Of a stretch of DNA of 64,000 nt, positions 1 to 11,096 are shown piece by piece (the first letter of the stretch is position 1; every line of letters starts with the position of its first letter). The stretch comes from Diphasiastrum complanatum (lineage: Eukaryota > Streptophyta > Lycopodiopsida > Lycopodiales > Lycopodiaceae), in NCBI GenBank assembly GCA_029204225.1, contig CM055106.1, positions 15,947,278 through 16,011,277 of the forward strand, read 5' to 3'. The notes beneath the pieces were generated by a model. The model was not told the DNA's origin. It did not search any database and was given only the letters and a program-made list of their open reading frames with translations. The position numbers and the translations under genes were made by a program.

Positions 1-59
1 TACTTAACCTATTGACAAACGTCCTCTCTTTCTCTCTTCAACAAAGCCACTAAACAAAC

Positions 60-253
60 CTGTAAATAGCACGGTCAACAGCCGGGCCGCTATACAGGAA
101 TGGCAGACTGTTAATGGCACGAAGGAAGCTCAACTGTCTCCTGGCAGCTCGCACAAGATCGATACTGATACCAAGGCTGGTTGCTGCCTTGAGCTCTGCT
201 TCCTGTTGGGTCTTTTCATCCTTCTGTGGAAAATCAACGTAGTAGGAACCCAT
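60..253 (-). CDS. First coding exon of a GRDP-like (DUF1399) protein; gene continues off the left edge
   Basis: The exon reads from an ATG at 253 down to a donor (CAG then gtttgt) at 60/59, so the rest of the gene lies left of the window. After a short acidic N-terminus the protein has the DUF1399 opening pattern: ISIDLVRAARRQLSFLRAI, then LPFLYSGPAVDRAIYR. This matches the N-terminus of plant glycine-rich domain proteins (GRDP1/2 type), where a similar SVDLVAAAKRQL...LYDGPALERAIYRY stretch starts the domain. In Arabidopsis these proteins are linked to auxin and abiotic-stress responses; that role is known for the family and is not visible here. About 64 codons are seen out of a family length of several hundred. 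I chose the start because it is the first ATG of the open frame and the domain begins about 27 residues later. The reading beyond 60 (ending FV) is intronic. Confidence 0.8.
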
Positions 254-741
254 CCCTGTGAGCTAACTGTTTGCCACACGTAGAGTCATGGCTTCACCTT
301 GAGGCTCAAATCTTAGGAATAACTGATCCTCACAAATTCTACACAAAACAGTCCTTGATCTCGAAGAGAAAAAATGGTCTTCAAATCGCATGCTGCCCTT
401 TGATCTACAAAAGGCTCTCTCCCTTTCACTTCCTGTAAACTAGATCACCGATCTTCTGGCAGCAACAACTTCGCAGTAACGTAGTGAAAAAACTAAAGCT
501 TTATACATGTCTCCCGGATTTATGACTTTTAAACCAAATACCCACATCATTAAACCTTTCCAAAAACCTGCTTTAAAGCAGGATAAGCCAAATCAAAGTT
601 AAGCACAACTGCAGCAAATAGACAAATCACTGCCTTCGTGACAAAAAGTTTCCAAAAACCACCTTTCATGCAGAATGTGCCGAAACAAAGTGAACTACAA
701 CTGCAGCAGATGATAACAGATCACATTGTGCAGAGTGACTA
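254..741 (-). promoter_or_regulatory. 5'UTR/promoter side of the GRDP-like gene
   Basis: This stretch is AT-rich and non-coding, upstream of the GRDP-like start on the minus strand. I see no open frame and no convincing TATA box at a fixed distance. A 5'UTR is expected somewhere here, but its extent cannot be fixed from sequence. The call rests on position alone. Confidence 0.4.
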
Positions 742-873
742 GGCAATAATCCTCGCAGTAGTCACAGTAACCCTTCTAGCAAATCATGCACTAAATCCAT
801 ACATGAAGGCAATAATCCTTGCAGTAGTCACAGTAACCCTTCTAGCAAATCATGCACTAAATCCATACATGAA
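742..873. repeat. 66-bp tandem duplication
   Basis: Two head-to-tail copies, 742-807 and 808-873, are identical except for one C/T difference near position 11 of the unit. The second copy is followed by a run of A. This is a recent local duplication, about 490-620 bp upstream of the GRDP-like start codon. It has no coding potential. Confidence 0.95.
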
Positions 874-1941
874 AAAAAAAATGCATCTGTCATTGTCACA
901 GGCACCCCGAACTTGCCCGAAGTATGCGGTCCAGTTCTGTGAGGTTTGACACAAAAAGGTAGCTGAGAAGTGTTGTCAACGAATTTAGTACTGTCCTGTT
1001 TTCTTTCATCCAAAGATGAAAATGTTTTTCACTAGGATGATGAGTCACAGTGCACATGGGTCACTAGGAAGTGGGCTCCCACAACCCATCTCTTTCAGCC
1101 CCTTTTGTTGATTGATGGGAAATACAAGGCCACAATGGCATAAGAAAACAATACCAGCTCACAAAATACCACTCTTTTTTTTCTCTTCTTGACACATCCC
1201 CACCTTCAAATTTCAAACTTCAGCCTTATAGTATTATCAACTCTTCCTTCATCCTTGTAGTGGGTCCCACTTTCCAACAACTCTTATTGATTCCATACTT
1301 TTTTGGTAGAGAAAATAAGCCCTAGGTTGATGTAGATCCCACCCTACCCTTATCTAGGCTTATCTAGGTAAAGTACATGAAATGCTCATTCCATGACTTG
1401 AACCCCCACATCTTGGAGTCACCTTGGGCCCAACATTGCTTCGTTGGGCCCAACATTGCTTCAGCCACTCATTCAAGTTAGGGGGGTTACAAGAGAAAAA
1501 AAAACATTGAGAGAGAGACAGCAAGTAAAGAAATGTGTGGCTGGGCCAAAATCCTTGCCTCCAGGGAGTAAAACCACCACATTCTCATTGCTAAGCCACA
1601 ATCTATTTCTTATCCATGCACACAAGTGACATTAAGATTTCTAACTAAAGATGATAGTTTTCTTGAGTATTTCACTAAGATATCAACACATAGGATTTAT
1701 TTTCAAATTATTGATTTTGCAATGGCATGGTTAGCATTAGAACCACTACTAACAATAACTATGTTATGCGTCCCCATTTATATGCCAAGTGGGTTACATG
1801 TAAATCAAGATTCAAGCTTGGGTCTCAATTGTCAAGGTTAATACTCTTATCCACCTCGGCCTCTAATATATTGTTGAATTTTGTGTAATCGTATATATGC
1901 TTATATTAGGTTTTAATTATGCGTATATTTTTTCTGAGTAT
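874..1941. other. Non-coding stretch with a 19-bp direct repeat
   Basis: No supported gene. A 19-bp direct repeat (TTGGGCCCAACATTGCTTC) sits at 1424-1442 and 1444-1462, one base apart, and includes a palindromic TTGGGCCCAA core. The short open frames here have no recognisable domain. Confidence 0.6.
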
Positions 1942-2321
1942 CTTTTGTCCATGATTCAACAAAAAGGTAGCACATTGTATGCTACTATGTTACTGCCATT
2001 CCATGCTTATCTCGAACACCTCATTTAATCGCGATTTCTCTCCTGATTGTAGACCCTGATTTCTCTCTCCAAAAATTTCTCTTTCTAGAAGTTTCTAGAA
2101 AGAGAGTGTTCTCTCACTTCAACCTCCTTTCAACTGTCCATCATAAAGATAAACCATTATTAAAGTAGCAAAGTATCTTATGATCGAGCTATTTAAAATT
2201 TGATGGATAGTCAAAGTTTCAAACTATGTATGAAACCACAATTCTTGTTCATAAAAAAACTCAGTGGCATAAAAAGAGTAGCACACCATGTGCTACTTTT
2301 TGTTGAATCATGGGCAAAGAG
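1942..2321. mobile_element. Candidate MITE (foldback element, about 380 bp)
   Basis: Imperfect terminal inverted repeats of about 44 bp lie at 1942-1985 and 2278-2321. Both contain CATGATTCAACAAAAA followed by a GTAGCACA...TGCTAC motif. That inner motif is itself a hairpin; in the right arm GTAGCACA and TGTGCTAC pair perfectly around CCA. The interior is AT-rich and non-coding. This is the form of a non-autonomous DNA transposon. I could not fix a target-site duplication, so the exact ends and superfamily are open. Confidence 0.65.
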
Positions 2322-2703
2322 AAACTCGCAAAACTCGCAAAATGCCAAGGCCTCACTAAAGCTAATGGGATCTCACTGAATTTAATAGATATGACTGTTT
2401 TGTCAAAATTAGAAATAGTGAGTTAAATATGATTTTTAAAAAAACTAAAAAATTTACTTTTTCTTTCTATTCTTTATCATTGTCTGTAATTGGATTTGAA
2501 CTATTAGGAGTGTGGCTTGGACATAGGAGACGACCCAAATTTAATAATAGCTAAATAAAACCATGTGGACTAACGACTACCTGCATGCGGTACTAGCATG
2601 TGTATTGCACACATGAAACAAATGCTAGAATCATGCTAGAAATAGAAAATGCCTTCAAATCACTACTAAATATAGCATCTTTCTATTATTGGCTTCTAAT
2701 CAG
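2322..2703. other. Non-coding, possibly the leader of a lost copia element
   Basis: AT-rich sequence without a supported ORF. If the adjacent primer-binding site is genuine, this would be the start of a copia internal region on the minus strand, but no gag is left. Confidence 0.35.
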
Positions 2704-2715
2704 GCTCTGATACCA
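2704..2715 (-). other. Primer-binding site (initiator-Met tRNA type)
   Basis: The minus strand reads TGGTATCAGAGC, the usual plant copia primer-binding site complementary to the 3' end of initiator-Met tRNA. It is preceded directly by CA (2717-2716), the expected end of a 5' LTR. Confidence 0.75.
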
Positions 2716-4290
2716 TGCTAAAAAATCAGATCCAAAATTGATCTAAGATCCAAGATCATTGGCTTGAGTGATTGCATAATACACCTGCTTGATCTATAAT
2801 TAACAACACACTCTTTCTATACAAGCTAGTTTGATGAAAGCCTTCAACAACACATAGAACTTCAACCAAATTAAGAATGGATCAAACTAGGCCTTGTAGT
2901 ACATTCCACCAGTCCATTCAGCATCAAACATGCCATTTCAATCAATCCTAGAATTATCCAAAACAAGCTACTAATATTCACACTACACTAATGTAGATAA
3001 GAGAGAAGAATATAAGTGAAAACTCCACCAAATTTGACCAAAGAATAATGAAATGAAAAAGAAAACTTTACAAAACTTGCTACTTATAGCCATAAAAGAT
3101 GACTCTCTCTCCTCTCTCTATGAGCCTTATCTTTAATTTAGCCACCACCTGGCCAAAACTAGCTATATTGGCCAAAATTGCTAAGTAACTCTAAAAATGA
3201 ACTATTTGTATGTACAAGTGACCATAAGAATTTGGACTCAACTTAAAATAGTCATGTACTTTGATTTCACACATGTAAATAAACCATGTAAATCTCAAAT
3301 TTGGCCTCTAATATGACTAAACTGACCAAAACTAGTCAAGTAAATGTTGAAAATCTTTCACATGATTCACTCCATTAAAAATTTCAAACATTATTTAATT
3401 GGTTATGCATTTACGTTTTATGTGGATCATTATTAAATAAATTAATTGGATCTTTCTAGATGAGCAAGGTGGATATTACTACTTTAATCGTAGCAAAGTC
3501 TAGAGTATCCAAAAGATGTTAACCATGAACATAACCTGAACCATGTCTGTCGAAATTCTAATCTATGACTTTTTCAAATCATATGACATTTCCCACTCCA
3601 TCCACTGCAAAATGACCTTGAATTTGAGAATGTAGCAGTTGTTCTTTCAAACGGTCCCTATCATGATCAAGCAGTCCTAGAAAAGGGTGCTTCAAATCAA
3701 GGACACGACCAAGAATCTCGCCTTTCAAAGTAACTTTATGCAAAACACCACCAGCAAGAACAAAACACGATAAACATGGTATACGTGTAAAGTTTGTCGA
3801 TTGTTTACATTGGAAGCAAAAACGTTTCGTATTTACGCATTAAAAATCGATCATCAGTGCAATGATCGCAAACGCGCTCAATAAAAGGACCATTCACTCC
3901 AGATATCCAAGCTTTTCGAACCATCACCAATACTTTTTATGTACTGAAATGTTGTTGTTGAAGATTCTACTACTTGTATTTCTATCCATGCTCCATCTTC
4001 ATGCATCTAGTTTAAGTACTTGTGTGTTTTGTTGATTCTTCCTCTTTCAGGTTTGGTTTGTGATTAGTATCAGGCAATTGTGCAAGGCTTGGAGGCTGTT
4101 CCATCATTCCACTTAGATTAGATGCTTTCTTGTTCTTGGCTCCCTGAGGAGTTCTTCTTTTGCTAGAACAGATCTACAATTCTCCACAATGTAGAAAAAC
4201 ACTACTGACCTACATTTGATTATTTAAGCATTCAACAAGATGAACTAGTGTGCGGAATGAAAAATAAACAGCTGATTACGAACATACAAC
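2716..4290 (-). mobile_element. Probable LTR remnant adjoining the PBS; outer end unknown
   Basis: The sequence immediately right of the PBS must be the end of a 5' LTR on the minus strand, finishing in CA at 2716. I could not find the TG start or a partner LTR, so only the first few hundred bases are likely LTR. The remainder, to about 4290, is AT-rich and has no supported gene. Confidence 0.35.
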
Positions 4291-4292
4291 AA

Positions 4293-5811
4293 TCAGACAT
4301 CAAAGCATTCAAGATCATTCAGCATGTGCATTGAAGCTACTATATTATCAATGATCCTTTTGTAAGAGCGTTGTTGTGACAAACCCACATCTTCAATCAG
4401 GTTCTCGTTGGGCCTGATGCCATCTGGGGCGGTGGGATCAGTCCGATCTGGCGATGGTATGAAAACTGTTTGAACAAATGCGTCATTAGGCAACGGTTGG
4501 TTGCCCTTGCCAACCTTTGATGGCGAAGCAGGTGGGGTTTGAGAAGCAACTGTGGAAACGGGGGTGAGGACGGTTTGTCCAAACGAGAGGATGGGAGGAA
4601 TAGAGGGGAATTGAAGGGTGGTGTGGAGTATGGAAGAAGGCCAGGATGGAGCAGAAAGGGTCTGATGTGGGGGTGAAAAATTGATGACTTGCACCCATGC
4701 CGGAGTGTCAGGAGACAACTGAGAATCGGAGGGATTAAACGTGAGGGGAGCAACTGTGGCGGCAGGAGCGATGGAGGATAATGGAATAGAAATGGAAGTG
4801 GTATCAACAGAGGAAACGGGAATGGACACAGAAACAGTTGTGGATGGAACAGGAATAGAGATAGTGACAATAGAGACCGGAGGGGAAGTTGCACGGAAGA
4901 AGAAGTGGCGGTGGTTGATGGAGTGGTTAGTGCGGTGGTGATGGTGCATCTTCGGGTAGTAGGTGGAGATGAAGATGAAGAGGCAGCGCCACGCATTCGT
5001 TTGCTAGTCGTTGTGTCAGTAATTGCAGGTGTTGGGAGGAGGTGGATGCTTGAGATGGCGGATAGAGGTTAGTGTGCGGCACGATGGAAGACAAAAGAGA
5101 TGAGAGGTGGAAGCCGCGCACTTTCGCCTCGAGAAGTGCACAAGCAAAGTTACACAACAGGGGGCTTGCTGCGATACGGTCACGGTTGTTGGGTTTGATA
5201 GAGGTGGTTAGTTCACGAACGAGAAAGCTATGCCAGTCATATGGCACAATTGAGGGCCCAAGGAATTCCAGAAAGGATTCCACTATCTGACTCAGCAGCT
5301 TGGACTGGATTCTGTCCTTGCGAAATGTTGAAATAACCAGAAAGTTATTCAATAGATGCGCGGACGTCTGAATGACGGGTCCCGTGATAGCATCTATCAG
5401 GTAACCATTGTTAGTCTAGATTGGGACTTATGGGGCAGTTTGGGTAACGAAAGGTTTGATAAGAGTTTTGGCTTGGCGATGGGAGATGGGCTGACGATCA
5501 CCGGACATAATGCCAATGGTGACCATTGAGTCTGCGTTAATCCTGATCTTGTACGTGGTACCTTGGTATAGGAAGTGGAAGCGTGTCTTTGGTGCGTCCT
5601 AGGTGGCGTAAGCATGAAGGACGAGGCCCATGTTAATCTCAGAATGAAAAAGCGCCGAGTAAAAATCCATTGCCTCTAGAGGTGGGTCAGCTATCTGTAG
5701 CCATGGTTGGATTAGAGCGTTAGAGGGTAAGGGCCAAATCTGTGTGGCCTCGGGGATTTCATGCTGGATCACCTGCTTGGTGCCAGAGTCTTTAGAGGAT
5801 GAGGAGGCCAT
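4293..5811 (-). pseudogene. Unrecognised broken ORF with proline/serine-rich C-terminal region
   Basis: One frame runs from an ATG at 5811 (MASSSSKDSGTKQ) to about 4930, interrupted only by three stops near 5600, 5425 and 5415. It then shifts frame near 4950, inside a His/Pro/Ser-rich low-complexity stretch, and ends at 4293 with an acidic tail. Joined loosely, this would be a protein of about 500 aa: a globular first part (with SIVPYDWHSFLVREL and ASPLLCNFACALLEAKV), then roughly 150 residues rich in Pro, Ser, Thr and Val. I see no zinc knuckle, protease or RT motif. The ATG lies just 24 bp past the point where the neighbouring copia RT breaks off, which suggests one inserted in or beside the other. 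It may be an extra ORF of an LTR element or a captured host gene; I do not know its function. Confidence 0.5.
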
Positions 5812-5834
5812 GTTAGCAGTGATGATTAAAGGAC

Positions 5835-6998
5835 AAAAAAGTAGCTAGATCGATATTGTTGCTGAAAAACAATGTATCATCCACATACAAAGTGATAATA
5901 ATAAAAGAATGTTGCATTGACTTGAAGTAGACATTGGAATCTGAAGTGCTTGGTTTATAGCCCTAATCAATAAGAAGAGTGTTGATCCTTTGAAACCATG
6001 CTCGAGTAGACTGCTTCAAGCCATAAAGTGCTTTATGGAGTTTACATACATGATTGTGTTTACCTTTGATATTGTAACCTTCGGGTTGCACCATGTAAAT
6101 GTCTTCTTCGATAACTCCATAAAGATATGTTGTCTATACATCCATTTGATGTATTTCCAAATCTGCTGCAACAGCAAATGACAATAGAAGCCTGATTGAA
6201 GAATTTTTAACTATTGGACTGGAAGTCTTAATGTAGTCGACATTATGTACCTGAGAAAATCTTCTGACGACAAGTCGAGCCTTTCTTCGATCGATACTTC
6301 CATCTGCCTTGTCTTTGATTTTGAATATCCATTTGCAATCAACTACATTTATGTTGGCAGATACTTCGACAATAGTCCAAGTCTGGTTTTTTATAAGAGA
6401 TCCATAGCTAATTTTCAGAGATCGGACTCGGGCTGACTGAGTGCCTCTTCGACAGTCATCGGCTCTTGAACAAGGTAAGTTGTAGACTCATCGATATACC
6501 TTATAGGTGGTCTGCGCTCTCTTGTCGAACTTCTGGGTAATGAGCGAAGTTGATTATTTTCATCATGTTGTAGTCGCTGAACTGCAACAATATCTTCTTC
6601 GGATTCACTGCTAATAAGTTGTTCGTCTGGAGGAGTACACGAGCTAGGACCTTCAATAGGAATAGTCAACTTGGGAATTGAAAAGTTCAATAATTCGGGA
6701 GAGTCTGATAATTCAGCTATATGGGCTTTGTCTTTACCTTTGAGGTCGATAAACTGATCTTCGATGAATACGACATCTCGGCTAGTGAATATCTTCGACT
6801 CGACATGATCATACAAATTATAAGCTTTATATGAAGTAGTGTAGCTGATGAAAATAGACTTGATACTCTAGAAGTTTCTTGCTGAGATCATGCAGTATTT
6901 GCGCAAAAGCGATACATCCAAAAACTTGTAAGTTTGATAATGATGGTTTGGAGTTTGTTCTTCATATGGTGTTTTCTTTGAGAGCTTGGCGCCGTCTA
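5835..6998 (-). pseudogene. Truncated Ty1/copia pol: integrase C-terminus, linker and RT
   Basis: Reading down from 6998 there is the integrase C-terminal region (PSLSNLQVFGC). Next comes the linker with KIFTSRDVVFIEDQF and an acidic region. RT follows, with the pattern CKWIFKIK, then LEIHQMDV, YGVIEEDIYMVQPEGY and HKALYGLKQSTRAWFQRI. It ends in the catalytic YVDDTLFF before breaking off at about 5835. Several stops and frameshifts interrupt it. RNase H, the 3' LTR and everything upstream of the integrase C-terminus are missing. The protein pattern matches the copia relics at 34604-37806 and 40026-41325, so all three belong to related families. Confidence 0.85.
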
Positions 6999-7002
6999 CA
7001 CA

Positions 7003-7999
7003 TAGAACAGATGAGACAAAGTGCTGCCTAGGTAGGTGAAACCACGATCTGTGCCTTGTGGGGTGCAGGGTGACATGTTCGAATTTGGGTGTAAAGCATG
7101 GGTGGTTAGCTGCCGGTGAGGGATAGCTGCCAATCGTTTAGCTATAAGGGTTGTCGACTAGATTTGGTGGGGCGTTACTAAGACAATGTGCTCTTAATGG
7201 TGAAAGCATGGATGGTTGGATGGATCTTTCCCGTGGGCTAATTCTGTGATAGATCTGTGTGGGCACGGATAGGTAAAGGTCCTACATCCGGTCTCAAGGG
7301 GGATGTGACTTGAGAGGGATCCTCTATGTTAGGTTTTGTTGGTATGTTTGTTTGTTGTGTGCTTGCTTGGACACGAATGACCTGGTTCCTACTTGTCTCT
7401 CAGGTGATTTGATCGTATCTTTTGAGGAGGAGATACTTTTGTATTGAAGTTGAGTTTATAAAGAAGAAAAAGAGAGTTGTGGGGGCTTGGCCTATAGAGG
7501 GGAGAGTTTTCACAAAAAAGGAAAGCAGTCTAGTGGAAGTGCATGTCTTATTAGGATGGATGATGTTAGAAACCGAACTCCCTTGGGTCCCAAACCCAGA
7601 CTTGAGACTGGATGATGACTGGGCCTATATGCTTCATCGGTGACTCGTGAACCTGCATGGTTGCCACGTGTCATGATGTAGGAGTGCACATGGCTTGGAG
7701 TCTCTCTCCTTGGAGGTATACAAGGGGAGGAAGGCTCATTTTCAATCCATCTATCTACCTAGGAGGAGGTGGATGGAGAGCGTGTGCACGGCCAAGATGT
7801 ATGCTAGCGTGAGGCAAAGAGATGGCTGAGAGCCTAAGCGGTGGTATGGGACATCGTCTAGGATGGAAGTCGGATCCAGCTTGATACGGTCACAGGCCAG
7901 GGCACGTAGGGTGGACCCGGATTATGTCCTACGGCGGGGTGGAACGTGAATCATTCGGTCTCTTGTGATTAACCAGCACCTTAAGTAGGGATTGTAACA
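7003..7999 (+). mobile_element. Putative 5' LTR of the gypsy element
   Basis: This non-coding block ends in ...GTAACA right before a primer-binding-like site, as expected for a 5' LTR on the plus strand. A possible TATA stretch (GGTATACAAG) is near 7712. I could not match it by eye to the sequence following the downstream polypurine tract, so the left boundary and LTR status are uncertain. Open frames inside, such as 7422-7643, have no recognisable domain. Confidence 0.4.
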
Positions 8000-8001
8000 T
8001 G

Positions 8002-8013
8002 CGGTATCAGAGC
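8002..8013 (+). other. Primer-binding site (Met-tRNA type, one mismatch)
   Basis: The sequence CGGTATCAGAGC differs from the standard TGGTATCAGAGC by one base, and is two bases after a CA that could close the LTR. It fits the gypsy element downstream on the same strand. Confidence 0.6.
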
Positions 8014-8581
8014 CATTGCATGCTGAAAGCAGGTGCGCTGATCCGTAGTGATTTTCTTGTAAGTTTCGGCATTTTTGACAGATTTCAAAATGGGCTTAAA
8101 ATGCATTTTATATGCACTTTTTAACATTCTTCCTTCCACTGTTTTTTTGGATTTTTGAAGAAATAAAGTTTTAAAAAAAAACCAGTTAGGGGTCCACCAG
8201 CTGAGACCTGCCATGTGGCACTGTCCTAGAAAGGACAGGTGGCAAGCATCTAAGGATCTGTTGCACCTAGATTCAAGTAGGGATATGCTTCGGGGGGCCC
8301 TCCTCAGCGATAGAAAATTTGAAATTGTTGTTCGTTGTCTGACCAACGTTGTTTCTCAAGAAAAAAAAAACGTTGTGAAAACTGCCAAATGGCACTGTCC
8401 TGGCTCGGACAGGTGGCAGAAGGCAGCGCTTTAGTACTCCAATTCCCTTCTGCTCATTGGTTGGCCTTTTTGGGACCCTCCCTGAGTTAAAAATTGTATT
8501 TTTTCGGTCCTATCTCTGTTTTCCAACGATGGACAGTTCTGAAAAGTTTATGACTGAGGATGTTGACCTTCCCCGTTTAGA
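8014..8581 (+). other. Leader region, gag and protease lost
   Basis: Between the PBS and the first RT codons there are only about 570 bp and no gag, zinc-knuckle or protease pattern, so a large internal deletion has occurred. A short motif around TGGCACTGTCCT...GGACAGGTGGCA occurs twice (about 8215 and 8391) and forms a local inverted/direct repeat. Confidence 0.5.
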
Positions 8582-10800
8582 ACTAGGTATGGCCATTATG
8601 AGTTTCTAGTTTTACCATTTGGCTTGACAAATGCTCCAGCGACTTTCCAGCAGATGATGAACGATCTTCTTCGTCCATATATGGGAAAGTTCGTAATAGT
8701 GTACTTGGATGTCATCTATAGTAAGACCTTGGAGGAGCATGAGGAGCATCTCAAGACTATCTTAAAGTTACTTAGACAAGAGAAGCTTTTTGCCAAGGAG
8801 TCCAAATGTGTGTTCTTCTAGAAAAGGTTGTTATACCTTGGTCACAATATTTCTGGCCATGGGTTGGAAATTGACCCAAATAAAGTCCGACAAGTACGTG
8901 AATGGCCTATCCCTAAGACCATCCGGGAGGTTAAGTCCTTTTTGGGCTTTACGGGGTTTTTTCATAGATTTATCTTGAACTATGCATTAATTGCATTGGC
9001 CTTGACGAATATCCTCAGAGGGGCCAAAAGAGTTAGCCGGCACAGTAAGTTCAGTCCTCCGGTTACTTGGACTGAAGAGTTGAATCAGAGTTTTGAGAAC
9101 CTCAAATACTGTGTAACTACATCACCTATTTTATACATAGTGGATCCTAACAAGCCGTACGTACTTGAAACAGATGCCAGTGACTATACTATAGGCGCAG
9201 TCCTATATCAAGATGGTAGACCGGTTGCTTTTGAAAGCAAGAAGTTGGACCCTGCTCAAAGGCGATATTCCACCTATGACAATGAGCTTTTTGCTGTTAT
9301 TCATGCCCTGAAAGTTTGGAGACACTATTTGTATGGCTCCCAGTTTACCATAGTTACTGACCATCAAGCATTAAAGTATATTAATGATGCAGTCGACCTT
9401 AGACGTCATAAGGCCAGATGGTCAAAGATGCTCCAAGAATTTCATTATGACATTGAGTACCGGAAGGGTACTTCTAATAGTGTCTCGGATGCCTTAAGCC
9501 GGATTGGAGAGGTTAATCAGTTAAGCTTTTTTGAGATCCAATCTGAGTTGTATCTGTCCTTAAGAGATTTGTGTAAGACCGATAGGTACTTCAGTCGTAT
9601 TTGGCTAGACGTCCTAGTAGGTTCATCTAGATCTAGTGATGAGCTTGGAATGTAGGATTTCAAGATTTCTCATCAGGACAAGATACATAGAGATTATTCC
9701 ATTAGGAATGGTTTGCTTTTCCGAAATGGAAAGGTTTGTGTGCCAAAAAATGATGATATAAGGGCCCAAATCCTGCATGAATGTCATGACAGCCCATGTG
9801 TAGGGCACCCTGGCTCACAAAGGATGCTTGACTTAGTAAAAAGGAACTTTTACTGGCCAAACTTAAAAAGTCAAGTGGAGGCATATGTTCGCAAGTGTGC
9901 ACAATGCCAAGTTCATAAAGCTGAAAAACTTAAGGCAGCTAGTTTGCTAATGCCCTTGGAAATTCCCGAAAGAAAGTGGGAAAGCATTTCCATGGACTTT
10001 GTGGTTGGGCTATCTCGGACGGGGAAGCAAAATGATGCCATTTGGGAAATAGTTGACAGGTTAACTAAAATGACGTAGTTTATACCAATCAAGCAAACTG
10101 TCAAGGCTTTGGAACTTTTTTGCTGAAAAGTTGTTCATGTTGTTTGGTTTACCGAATGACATTATTAGTGATCGAGATCCAAAGTTCACTGGCAAATTCT
10201 GGCAAGCGGTCTTTGAGAAACTTTTGGGGTCATCAGATCATCTTGAGTCAGATGGTCAGACACAAAGGACGAACCGGTCTATGGAAGATATGCTTCGGGC
10301 CTATGTTTCCAGAAGACAGTCGGATTGGAAAAGGTATCTTCCAATGGTTGAGTTTGTGTATAACAACGCAAAGCACTCAGCGACGGGTTTTAGTCCATTT
10401 TCTCTGATGTGTGGTTTCCAGCCTAGGGCTCCCATTTCAGTAGGCCTCAAAGTCCTCAAGGTGAAAGCAGCAGTAGATTTCCTGCATGATATGCAAGATG
10501 TTGCTTGTCGCTCGCGAGAACGTATAAACGGCTCAAGATAGAGCCTAGTTTTACGCTAATCAAAAGCAACAACCTAGGGTCTATGAGGAGGGTGCTTGGG
10601 TATTTCTTAGAATCCCAAAAGACTCTAAGATATTAAAGACTGGGAAATGTTTAAGTTATCACCTTGTTACGTAGGGCCATTCCGCATAGTAAAGAAACTC
10701 CATCGGAATGCGTATCAGCTAGAACTTCCTCAAGGCGTTAAGGTACATCCAGTTTTTCACATTAGTCATTTAAAGGAACGACTCGATGGAAAGTCAGAGA
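8582..10800 (+). pseudogene. Ty3/gypsy pol: RT, RNase H, integrase (decayed)
   Basis: RT starts inside the domain at RYGHYEFLVLPFGLTNAP. The catalytic YLDD has lost one codon and reads YLDV at 8702-8713, so the enzyme would be dead. RT thumb (FLGFTGFFHRFI) follows. RNase H comes next (VLETDASDYTIGAVLYQ, ... TVTDHQALKYI-like, SDALSRI). Integrase has an intact zinc-binding HHCC pattern (HECHDSPCVGHPG ... CAQCQVHK), a first catalytic Asp in SMDFVVGL and a second in SDRDPKFTGKFW. A deletion lies before DGQTQRTNRSMEDML, which retains the Glu. The tail resembles the end of chromovirus integrases (VHPVFHISHLKE). Stops fall at 8819, 9653 and 10076, with frameshifts near 10120 and 10650. The PBS type and residue pattern point to a plant chromovirus-like gypsy. 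Confidence 0.9.
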
Positions 10801-11086
10801 CCGGCAGGTAACTGAGTACTTGTCGTAAATGATGATACTTGGGAAAAGGATCTAAGTAGTTTAACTAATGTTGTAGCGTTACTGAGGTTTTACGTAAGTG
10901 AACTAGATCTACACTTTTCTTGTGCTAAGTGCAAAAGTGATTTCTTATTTTAAAGTTGGTCTTTTTCGGCCGATGAATAAAGCCCGTGTCTTTGTATTTT
11001 TGAATAAAATTTGGTCGGTGAATCAAGCCCGCGCCATGGTCTTAGATTCTGGTTTGGCCCTGATGAGGACATCAACTTTCTCAAAC

Positions 11087-11096
11087 GAGGGGAGGA
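11087..11096 (+). other. Polypurine tract of the gypsy element
   Basis: GAGGGGAGGA is followed directly by TGTTGTAAAG, the expected PPT-to-3' LTR junction, about 290 bp after the last recognisable integrase sequence. Confidence 0.6.

Noticed and set aside
4741-4941. Plus-strand frame rich in Glu/Gly/Val
   Set aside because: It is the antisense shadow of the Pro/Ser-rich region of the minus-strand broken ORF.
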